From Diphasiastrum complanatum (lineage: Eukaryota > Streptophyta > Lycopodiopsida > Lycopodiales > Lycopodiaceae), in assembly GCA_029204225.1 (NCBI GenBank), contig CM055102.1, forward strand, positions 50,869,616-50,933,615: a DNA stretch of 64,000 nucleotides, read 5' to 3'. This document shows positions 61,301 to 64,000 of the stretch, in pieces; position 1 is the first letter of the stretch, and each line of letters opens with the position of its first letter. The notes beneath the pieces are model-generated. The model had not been told where the DNA came from, searched no databases, and worked only from the letters and a program-made list of their open reading frames with translations. Position numbers and translations under genes: made by a program.

Positions 61301-64000
61301 GGACCAAATGTCCTGGTGAGCGTATGACATGTTGTTTGACCAGTCAACCCTAACATGTGTCACTCATTCACTGGACCAAATGTCCCAGTGAGCATATGAC
61401 AAGTGTCAATTGACCAATCAACCCTCTCCTACAAAATATGTGGTCAGTCCAGTCACTCCTAATTAATGACCCAGTACCATATACCAAAGCTCAGCATGCG
61501 ATCGAGAGGCACAGTAACACAGATAACGATTTTATTTACATTTCTCTTACAAGTGTCACCACAGAGCGGTGACTTAGCCATTTCACTTTCTTACAAAAGT
61601 ACATCTGTAAGTAAAAAGATTATACAATAGGGACAGGGAGTAAAAGTTGTAACAATTGGAGAGACCCTTCTGTGACCTTTTTTTGATAAGCATAGTTATA
61701 CTTTTTTGTGATCTGTTTTCTGCCTTTTTTTTGTAAAAGTTTTTTGCATTGTTGAGGTATTGCTCATTTGCTTCACCCTATGTGGGCTACTGGAGCCATA
61801 TGCACAGGGCCCGAGCTTGTGGACTATTGGAGGACATACATGTAGAATGTGTATCCAAGTCAAGATTGTCCCCCAATAGGGCTAATAGCTATCTACTCCA
61901 TCTTGTTTTTAGCACTCCTATAATTGTCTTTGTGTGTGCTTTTTGATGACTCCTTCTTTTCGAGAATCTAACAATGCCCCGTCTTTGTCCAAGTCATGGC
62001 CCCTTGTTGTGTAGGATTGAGAGACAAATGTTGGATTTTGAGTGCAAACATTGGATCTCGGGGTGAGTTTTTACCAGATTTGCTCACATGGTGGGATGTG
62101 GTGGACAGATCCGCCCTTGATATTACCGCTCTTGATATTATCGCATCCTTGCTCAGCATGTTTCGCTTCGGCTTGTGAGCGGAACTGGAGCACTTGATCT
62201 CTTATGCACACAAAGAGACTCCCCTAGCAGGTTGCTTTATTTCACTACCAACTTGAGGTTAGTTCGGCACATGGGGAGCGATGACACACCTAGGCAGGTG
62301 AATCCGTTGATCAAACAACTCATCTACACAAGGCATAGGGTACTTGTTGTTTGTGATTACCTTATTAAGGGCTCTGTAATCTACACGTACCCGCATAGAC
62401 TCCTCTTTCTTTTTTACTAACAATACTAGAGCTGTCCAAGGTGAACCGCTAGGCGGAATTTGACCTTTTTTAAGATATTCAGCTAGTTGTTGAGCATTTC
62501 TTCATCCTCTGGTACGCTAACCTGATAATGGAGGTTTAGAAATGGGTGTTGTATCGAGTGCTAGATTATTAACATGGTTTACAGTTCGTAAACCACATGG
62601 TAAATCCTCATAAAACTTGTGGGCCGTGCGGGCTGGTGGTGGGATCTCACCCTTGCTTTCTGGCCACCAGCAAATATGTGAGAACGCCCTCTCTTTCCCA
62701 CATACCCCCCCCCCCCCCCCCCCCCCCCCTCAAAAGAAAGGCTGTACAAGGGCACACTCACACACTGTGCAACTTCTCCTTAAGAATAGTCCATTCGAAC
62801 TACTACTTTTGCTTATGGGACTAATGAGGCTTTTGGCCTCCACAAGGCAGGAACACAACTGCACCTCAAATATTTCCCCTCAGCGACCAGAATGTGACTA
62901 ATTCTTTCTTCATGTGCCATTGGTTCAGGCTTGCAGGAGGTCCGCAACTCTGATGCCATGTAAATTTGGGGTGTAAACAACAATCATGTTGTAAAGAGAT
63001 GAATACACTCTTGAAGAAAGAAAAGCATCAGCTCTATTATAGCATAATCAGAATATCATAATGAGAGAGAAGAACCAGAGTGGGAGAGATGTAGCCCACT
63101 GGTGTCTTTTCATGTCATGGCCACACTACCAAAGTCCACTGGTGTCTTCTCATGTCATCGCCACACCACCAAAGTGCTTTTACATCTAAAAAAGGAACCA
63201 AACTCCAATTACATCAATTGGCATTTGGTTCCGTTCAGTATTTATTCTCAAAGTACTATTAACGAGTACACTTAATTATGACGAGTACACTAGATGCGCC
63301 CATGTGGTGTACACTGGACATTGATTTAGCGACACAATTGCCTTATTACGACAAATTGTTAGCAAAACACTTTAATGTTGTGATATGACTATTGATGATT
63401 CACAGGCATAAGAACAACCATTTGAATGAAGTTTCAATGTTTTGTAAAAATTATTGTGATATGAATGACGACTTCAATTCTTTGATGTTGTCATTAAAAT
63501 GGTGCCAATGCTTTGCAAAAGTTATTGTGATATAAATAACCATTCCAATGCTTTGGTGTTGTAATCCCACTATTGATACCACTTTGTAATGTTTTTTTTC
63601 ACAACATTATTTTCAGGATATTCTGAATGGCCAGCAATTTAAGTGCTTACAAAATTCGGTGTATGTCTCACACTCATTTTGTACTTGATGTTTAGGGAAA
63701 ACACAGTTTTGACTCTTCTAGCGGTTGGTGCAGCTGCTGGTGCTCTGACTGATCCAACACCAGAATCTGTTAATGGGTGTACTCCTGCAGATTTAGCTGC
63801 TAGTAATGGACACGGGGGCTTAGCAGGATACTTGGCAGAAATGTCATTAACAACCCATTTGAAGTCCTTGACTATTATTGAGAAGGATGATAAGGAGTTT
63901 TTTTCATTATCTCTTGATTGGGAAGGTGAAAATGCTGTTGAAGCTCTGTCAGATAAAATCCGCAGGCAGCAGGCTGGGGATCAAGTAGACAATGAGCTTT
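16336..64000 (+). CDS. CAMTA: calmodulin-binding transcription activator (CAMTA), 5' part
   Basis: Ten exons (coordinates in the exon entries) join in phase to 2887 nt, about 962 codons, and the frame is still open at the window edge. Domain order is that of plant CAMTAs: CG-1 DNA-binding domain (residues about 18-145), long Ser/Gln/Glu-rich middle, TIG/IPT (about 606-693), ankyrin repeats (about 815-912). The IQ and calmodulin-binding end lies beyond 64000. CAMTAs are nuclear factors that bind CGCG-type boxes and couple calcium/calmodulin signals to stress transcription. The start is the first in-frame ATG after a stop at 16294 and splices into the CG-1 frame. Introns are 8.0, 0.4, 1.3, 1.2, 0.09, 14.4, 6.2, 0.3 and 12.8 kb; the largest are filled by retroelements. 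Which CAMTA paralogue this is cannot be told. Confidence 0.95.
16388..18822. other. intron 1, 5' part: no gene seen
   Basis: It begins with a consensus donor. Short open frames overlap on both strands at 17980-18352 with no known domain. Near 18600-18680 there are many short repeats of AATTGTGA/TCACAATT type, but no clean arms. Confidence 0.6.
23492..23503 (-). other. primer-binding site of the intron-1 element
   Basis: On the minus strand this reads TGGTATCAAAGC, one base from the tRNA-iMet site, three bases inside the LTR edge. It fixes the element's orientation. Confidence 0.75.
23507..23881 (-). repeat. 5' LTR of the intron-1 element
   Basis: On the minus strand it runs TGTTACGTCC...GATTCTCA, with a TATA-like TATAAAGG in the upstream half. 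Its outer 101 bp match 18823-18925 with only a few changes. Confidence 0.7.
23887..24407. other. intron 1, 3' end: no gene seen
   Basis: Non-coding sequence leading to the exon 2 acceptor. One open frame at 23940-24161 has no recognisable domain. Confidence 0.5.
24408..24539 (+). CDS. CAMTA: CAMTA exon 2 (CG-1, first part)
   Basis: Acceptor ATTTCAG and donor GTAAGC bound 44 codons that include [19 protein letters not shown], the hallmark start of the CG-1 domain. Phase is 1 at both ends. Confidence 0.95.
24934..25049 (+). CDS. CAMTA: CAMTA exon 3 (CG-1, middle)
   Basis: It encodes [18 protein letters not shown] and [12 protein letters not shown], the most conserved and basic part of CG-1 that contacts DNA and carries the nuclear-localisation-like KDGHNWRKK stretch. 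Bounded by ATGCAG and GTGGGT. Confidence 0.97.
25050..26377. other. intron 3: nothing recognised
   Basis: 1328 bp of AT-rich intron with no transposon protein, LTR pair or RNA gene that I can identify. Confidence 0.6.
26378..26466 (+). CDS. CAMTA: CAMTA exon 4 (CG-1, third part)
   Basis: The 29 codons include [20 protein letters not shown], then WMLE, nearly identical to other plant CAMTAs. Acceptor GGGCCAG, donor GTAAAT, ending in phase 2. Confidence 0.96.
26467..27708. other. intron 4: nothing recognised
   Basis: 1242 bp. A pyrimidine-rich block at about 27220-27330 is non-coding. There is no clear repeat structure. Confidence 0.6.
27709..27754 (+). CDS. CAMTA: CAMTA exon 5 (CG-1, end)
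   Basis: This 46-nt exon encodes [15 protein letters not shown], the closing strand of CG-1. It is bounded by TTATACAG and GTATGA and restores phase 0. Confidence 0.95.
27845..28304 (+). CDS. CAMTA: CAMTA exon 6 (linker)
   Basis: It has 153 codons plus one base, Ser/Gln/Glu-rich, with no fold, typical of the variable region after CG-1. The 90-bp intron before it ends in CTGACAG and the donor is GTAAAC. It contains [18 protein letters not shown]. Confidence 0.92.
28305..30260. other. intron 6, 5' part: no gene seen
   Basis: Non-coding intron. The open frames near 29594-30253 overlap on both strands and have no domain. Confidence 0.55.
30270..31273 (+). pseudogene. L1-like ORF1 (coiled coil, RRM), broken
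   Basis: Pieces in order: a Pro/Ser/Thr-rich N-terminal part (to about 30540), a coiled coil with [20 protein letters not shown] and an acidic EEEEEE stretch (30580-30852), then after a stop and frameshift an RRM-like part with [13 protein letters not shown] and [15 protein letters not shown] (to 31141), then a C-terminal part with [20 protein letters not shown]1 proteins are RNA-binding chaperones of LINE particles. The same domain order recurs at 39161-40051 on the other strand. Confidence 0.65.
31403..31480 (+). repeat. LINE 3' tail with CT microsatellite
   Basis: TGTACTCTTTTCGTCTTA, a GC/GGC-containing loop region, then GGAAAAGACGTTAATAAAGC, ending in (CT)13 at 31455-31480. Related tails occur at 40575, 40981 and (minus) 53660. 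Confidence 0.65.
31900..32267 (+). pseudogene. second L1-like ORF1 relic
   Basis: Decayed frames carry a helix-forming stretch (about 31945-32151) and then [19 protein letters not shown] (to about 32263), the same RRM-end block as [14 protein letters not shown] and [13 protein letters not shown] in the other two ORF1 copies. It is cut at 32267 by a Copia LTR. Confidence 0.5.
32268..32525 (-). repeat. 3' LTR of a minus-strand Copia fragment
   Basis: On the + strand it starts TGGAAGTTG and ends GCACTTTCA, so the ends are nearly inverted TG...CA. On the minus strand a purine tract TAGGGAGAG precedes it, 160 bp after the stop of the RNase H fragment. It interrupts the LINE ORF1 relic. Confidence 0.5.
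32686..33000 (-). pseudogene. Copia RNase H C terminus, minus strand
   Basis: It encodes [34 protein letters not shown] and [12 protein letters not shown], the end of Copia RNase H, closing with a normal stop. Only the last 95 codons survive. The upstream part is a 58-bp tandem repeat of the CDSQSGIQL segment. Confidence 0.75.
32883..33029 (-). repeat. 58-bp tandem triplication inside Copia RNase H
   Basis: Copies start at 32883, 32941 and 32999 (last one partial), each beginning with a CCAATTGAATTC block. The unit covers the CDSQSGIQL codons. Because 58 is not a multiple of three, each added unit shifts the frame. Confidence 0.85.
33040..33440 (+). pseudogene. Copia RT end and RNase H fragment, plus strand
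   Basis: It carries [40 protein letters not shown] and, after a frame change, [12 protein letters not shown]. Oriented opposite to the fragments on either side. Confidence 0.75.
33445..33700 (-). pseudogene. Copia RT fragment, minus strand
   Basis: It carries [35 protein letters not shown] and LY, the central RT block before the catalytic YxDD, which is absent. It is isolated from its neighbours by strand switches on both sides. Confidence 0.7.
33701..35260 (+). pseudogene. Copia integrase to RT fragment, plus strand
   Basis: Pieces in correct order: pre-integrase CRMGHLNYG, integrase core with [29 protein letters not shown] and NGVVERKNH, then VFGCKAY-like [12 protein letters not shown], and the RT start with [16 protein letters not shown]. 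Several stops and frame changes break it. It ends as the RT core begins. Confidence 0.75.
35330..37946 (-). pseudogene. Copia gag to early RT, minus strand, truncated
   Basis: Gag starts at 37946 ([20 protein letters not shown]) and is broken near 37740 and 37516. The next 566 codons are open to 35816. They hold two zinc knuckles ([14 protein letters not shown] and [14 protein letters not shown]), protease DSGATSH, and integrase [37 protein letters not shown] further frame change leads to the RT start [14 protein letters not shown] and [11 protein letters not shown], where the element ends. Twin zinc knuckles distinguish it from the intact Copia upstream. Confidence 0.85.
38000..38011 (-). 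other. tRNA-iMet primer site of the minus-strand Copia
   Basis: On the minus strand it reads TGGTATCAGAGC, a perfect site, directly inside the LTR edge at 38012. Confidence 0.85.
38012..38530 (-). repeat. 5' LTR of the minus-strand Copia (outer end uncertain)
   Basis: It starts on the + strand with TGTCGCGGATGCGG beside the primer site and includes, on the minus strand, a TATA-like GGTATAAACTATCC near 38470. The outer boundary lies somewhere between about 38530 and 38813 and cannot be fixed without the second LTR. Confidence 0.5.
39161..40051 (-). pseudogene. L1-like ORF1, minus strand, one stop
   Basis: The frame starts at 40051, runs as a long coiled coil (heptad-rich, with [19 protein letters not shown]) to a single TAA at about 39555, then continues with [20 protein letters not shown] and [19 protein letters not shown] of the RRM. 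It is the best preserved of the three ORF1 copies in intron 6. No ORF2 lies downstream: the Copia LTR follows. Confidence 0.65.
40575..40680 (+). repeat. LINE 3' tail with hairpin
   Basis: The hairpin ATGCCTTTGGCAT (40634-40646) is followed by GGAAAAGACATTAATAAAGC and a T/C-rich end, matching the tail at 31403-31480. No coding part remains upstream that I can recognise. Confidence 0.55.
40981..41080 (+). repeat. LINE 3' tail with hairpin and simple repeat
   Basis: TGTACTCTCTTTTGTCTTAT leads to the palindrome GTACCCTTGGGTAC (41012-41025), then CAAAAGACATTAATAATAA and repeats of ATTCTA type. It lies 370 bp after the previous tail. Confidence 0.55.
41081..42696. other. intron 6, 3' end: no gene seen
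   Basis: Non-coding, ending in a strong pyrimidine tract and the exon 7 acceptor. The open frame at 42448-42705 has no domain. Confidence 0.55.
42697..43076 (+). CDS. CAMTA: CAMTA exon 7 (linker)
   Basis: The acceptor is strong (long pyrimidine tract then CCACCAG), and the phase matches exon 6 across a 14.4-kb intron. It encodes 127 residues including [12 protein letters not shown], which resembles the DLPSW/DFPSW block of plant CAMTAs. The donor GTGGCC is weak but keeps phase 0; the frame would stay open to 43142 if the donor were skipped. Confidence 0.85.
43567..44025 (+). repeat. 5' LTR of the gag-less chromovirus
   Basis: It begins AGTTACGGAC, ends GATCATAACT and touches the primer site. 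A TATA-like TATTTATAGG lies in the second half. Confidence 0.85.
44520..47308 (+). pseudogene. chromovirus pol (RT-RNase H-integrase-chromodomain), broken
   Basis: The RT starts with EREEVQRQV-like sequence and [20 protein letters not shown], shifts frame near 44760, then runs 44793-45650 with [20 protein letters not shown] and RNase [19 protein letters not shown]. After a stop come ADALSRL, the integrase zinc region, [16 protein letters not shown] and, in another frame, [12 protein letters not shown]. The C-terminal part ends in a chromodomain with [20 protein letters not shown]. At least five breaks prevent function. The catalytic residues that I can see are intact. Confidence 0.92.
47317..47780 (+). 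repeat. 3' LTR of the gag-less chromovirus
   Basis: Same ends as the 5' LTR apart from one base (GATCATATCT), preceded by the purine stretch CCAGGGAG and followed by ATTTC. It has a 5-bp net length difference centred on the CCCTCC block near 47565. Confidence 0.85.
47786..49295. other. intron 7, 3' part: no gene seen
   Basis: Non-coding. A diverged tandem duplication with about a 108-bp period lies at roughly 48450-48625 (blocks around GTTTTGCCGTCTAGTGACCT and GTTTTGCTGTCTGAGTGACC). Confidence 0.5.
49296..49889 (+). CDS. CAMTA: CAMTA exon 8 (linker to start of TIG)
   Basis: It encodes 198 residues, Gln/Glu/Ser-rich, ending in [18 protein letters not shown], which is the first strand and loop of the TIG/IPT domain. 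The acceptor CTTTGCAG was chosen for phase 0; the open frame continues upstream to about 49239, so an earlier acceptor cannot be excluded. The donor is GTGTGT. Confidence 0.88.
50195..50907 (+). CDS. CAMTA: CAMTA exon 9 (TIG and first ankyrin repeats)
   Basis: It starts VLISGIFLK and contains [20 protein letters not shown] and VRLFEYR, the remaining TIG strands. It then has [17 protein letters not shown] and [13 protein letters not shown], the first ankyrin helices. Ends in phase 2 at donor GTGATA. TIG supports dimer/DNA contacts; ankyrins are protein-interaction repeats. Confidence 0.95.
50908..52539. other. intron 9, 5' part: no gene seen
   Basis: AT-rich intron without recognisable coding sequence or LTRs. 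Confidence 0.55.
52540..52804. repeat. inverted repeat, about 265 bp
   Basis: CTATAACTTAAGAAGATTGA (52540 onward) followed by AGAGCT is matched in reverse at 52780-52804 (AGCTCTTCAATC then TTCTTAAGTTATAG). The left arm has a 6-base insertion. Nothing codes between the arms; it may be a small MITE. Confidence 0.55.
53051..53290. repeat. 141-bp tandem duplication
   Basis: The block starting TTTCTCCTGCCATC at 53051 recurs at 53192 with about 80-85% identity by eye, including GAGATGATTTTAGTGTAGAG against GAGATGGTTTTGGTGTAGAG. Confidence 0.7.
53440..53580. repeat. short GTTAGAAGTTAGAAG-type repeat tract
   Basis: A run of imperfect 8-10 bp repeats of AGTTAG and GAAGTTAGAAGC type. It may be LTR remains beyond the LINE insertion. 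Confidence 0.45.
53590..53660 (-). repeat. LINE 3' tail with hairpin, minus strand
   Basis: Read on the minus strand: TGTACTTTTTCTT, the palindrome GTGCCCAAGGGCAC (53624-53637), then AGACATTAATATATTC and a CT-rich end. It sits directly after the RT fragment, which ties the tail family to LINEs. Confidence 0.7.
53733..54605 (-). pseudogene. L1-like reverse transcriptase, 3' half
   Basis: It carries [20 protein letters not shown] and [12 protein letters not shown]; the catalytic box reads YTDD (54378-54389) where L1 elements usually have FADD or YADD. The following thumb region with [13 protein letters not shown] and [11 protein letters not shown] is recognisable. The C-terminal end beyond [12 protein letters not shown] loses similarity, probably by frameshift. 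The open frame formally extends to 54632 into chromovirus sequence. Confidence 0.8.
54607..55066 (-). pseudogene. chromovirus integrase C terminus and chromodomain
   Basis: Minus-strand codons read [44 protein letters not shown] and a chromodomain with [16 protein letters not shown]. After a frame change the gene ends near 54630, followed by the purine tract AGAGGGAAGGGA and TGTCAC, the probable LTR start, where the LINE is inserted. At 55066 the sequence switches to the tRNA-Asp-primed element. Confidence 0.8.
55080..55096 (+). other. degenerate tRNA-Asp primer site, copy 2
   Basis: TGGCCCGTTGCCGCTTG matches the tRNA-Asp complement with one base missing. It is preceded by TAAACATT, as at 1846-1852. 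No LTR precedes it: chromovirus coding sequence lies within about 15 bp. Confidence 0.55.
55320..56720 (+). repeat. ATCTCGACCGA leader array, copy 2
   Basis: About forty degenerate copies of the core ATCTCGACCG(A/C) are spread over 1.4 kb. Spacing is irregular (about 17-45 bp) to 56360. From 56555 to 56710 the core recurs every 22-25 bp with a CACCCCTCCATCAA-type filler. Fillers earlier in the array are of GTCGCC, CGCGCC or GGTCCG type. The filler differs from that at 2317-2595, while core and local 25-bp period agree. Confidence 0.85.
56725..57335 (+). repeat. second leader repeat: TTTTTCGC with CCCTAAA/CCTTCG
   Basis: A different degenerate repeat follows the first, alternating CCTTCGG, CCCTAAACTGTCG or CCACCTTCGCG blocks with TTTTTTCGCTTTTT tracts at about 40-bp spacing. 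At about 57127-57205 a 38-bp unit containing GTCGCCACCTTCG and TTTCGAGTCACCC is repeated in tandem. It lies between the core array and gag; copy 1 has nothing comparable beyond a few T runs. Confidence 0.75.
57575..58530 (+). pseudogene. Ty3-type gag, copy 2, one stop
   Basis: The ATG at 57575 opens a 218-codon frame, interrupted by a TAG at about 58226 and then open again in the same frame to about 58552. It has the capsid blocks [36 protein letters not shown] and [17 protein letters not shown], then a coiled-coil-like [15 protein letters not shown] segment. It is far better preserved than the copy at 2926. Homology to a minus-strand chromovirus begins at about 58530, so the element ends there without protease, pol or LTR. 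Confidence 0.85.
58531..61226 (-). pseudogene. decayed chromovirus gag-pol, minus strand
   Basis: Gag starts at 61226 ([12 protein letters not shown]) with stops; capsid [15 protein letters not shown] is recognisable. The protease active site reads FDIKSSHN where FDSGSSHN-like is expected (60439-60450). RT start [15 protein letters not shown] (near 59870) and [15 protein letters not shown] are present. The segment with the catalytic YxDD box is deleted, joining FMGKFVA to [10 protein letters not shown] (near 59520). RNase H ([37 protein letters not shown]) and the integrase zinc region ([12 protein letters not shown]) follow. The integrase core is missing: a [11 protein letters not shown] block of the C terminus comes next, ending at about 58531. 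Confidence 0.85.
61285..61428. repeat. 72-bp tandem duplication
   Basis: GTGTCACTCATTCACTGGAC starts both copies (61285 and 61357). It lies just upstream (minus strand) of the decayed chromovirus gag, probably in its leader or LTR end. Confidence 0.8.
61430..62300. other. no gene seen; probable LTR remains
   Basis: Non-coding stretch beside the chromovirus start. Part may be its 5' LTR. Small open frames at 61749-61946 and 61996-62178 show no known domain. Confidence 0.4.
62309..62496 (-). pseudogene. Ty3 RT fragment, minus strand
   Basis: Sixty-two uninterrupted codons read [37 protein letters not shown] and [13 protein letters not shown], the N-terminal block of Ty3 reverse transcriptase. 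It differs from both other Ty3 copies in the window, so it is from a third element. Confidence 0.85.
62705..62729. repeat. run of 25 C
   Basis: An unbroken C25 tract (G25 on the other strand). Such long C/G runs are rare in plant DNA. It could be an assembly or sequencing artefact. Confidence 0.9.
62946..62958 (-). other. degenerate tRNA-iMet primer site and LTR edge
   Basis: The minus strand reads TGGCATCAGAGTT, close to TGGTATCAGAGC, and the next + strand bases are TGTAAATTTGGGG, a possible LTR edge. It may belong to the element whose RT fragment lies at 62309-62496, with most of its interior deleted. Confidence 0.4.
63096..63175. repeat. 40-bp tandem duplication
   Basis: Two copies of a 40-bp unit starting CCACTGGTGTCTT (63096 and 63136) with a few changes, in the stretch after the primer-site-like sequence at 62946. 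Confidence 0.85.
63176..63695. other. end of intron 9: no gene seen
   Basis: AT-rich non-coding sequence with several imperfect repeats of TTTGTGATAT and CAATGCTTTG type, ending in the exon 10 acceptor. Confidence 0.5.
63696..64000 (+). CDS. CAMTA: CAMTA exon 10 (ankyrin repeats), cut by window edge
   Basis: Acceptor GATGTTTAG restores the ankyrin sequence [18 protein letters not shown], followed by [20 protein letters not shown] and an acidic stretch. The frame is open to the last base. This joins to exon 9 across 12.8 kb. Confidence 0.95.

Overview
The window looks like nuclear DNA of a land plant with a large, repeat-rich genome. One host gene is spread over at least 47.7 kb, its introns are packed with plant-type LTR retrotransposons and L1-like LINEs, and all splice sites fit GT-AG. 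A fern or a gymnosperm fits the intron sizes best, but the sequence alone does not settle the lineage.

The only host gene I can support is a calmodulin-binding transcription activator (CAMTA) on the + strand. It starts at 16336 and runs off the right edge. Ten exons join in phase: 16336-16387, 24408-24539, 24934-25049, 26378-26466, 27709-27754, 27845-28304, 42697-43076, 49296-49889, 50195-50907 and 63696-64000+. They encode the CG-1 DNA-binding domain (exons 2-5), a low-complexity middle (6-8), a TIG/IPT fold (end of 8 to 9) and ankyrin repeats (9-10). The IQ/calmodulin-binding end lies outside the window.

Upstream (1-15.4 kb) are, in order: a gag-bearing Ty3-like fragment with a tRNA-Asp-type primer site and a 25/26-bp minisatellite leader; an intact young Copia element (4706-10557, 653-bp LTRs, TGATG target duplication, open 1316-codon gag-pol); the scrambled older Copia it landed in; a probable 1.26-kb LTR; GC-rich hairpins; and a foldback element. 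The putative CAMTA promoter and leader occupy about 15.66-16.33 kb.

Intron contents: intron 1 holds a non-coding LTR element (18823-23881, CTTGT duplication). Intron 6 holds three L1-type ORF1 relics without ORF2, LINE 3' tails, and a patchwork of Copia fragments on alternating strands. Intron 7 holds a gag-less chromovirus (43567-47780, ATTTC duplication, AG...CT termini). Intron 9 holds a 5'-truncated LINE, pieces of decayed chromoviruses, and a second copy of the tRNA-Asp-primed gag element with a 2.5-kb repeat leader.

The most unusual signal is the leader shared by the two gag elements (2.2-2.7 kb and 55.3-57.3 kb). It carries dozens of copies of a degenerate ATCTCGACCGA core, locally at 25-bp spacing, with different filler sequence in the two copies. 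The second most unusual is a hairpin at the LINE 3' ends whose stem keeps pairing while its bases change.
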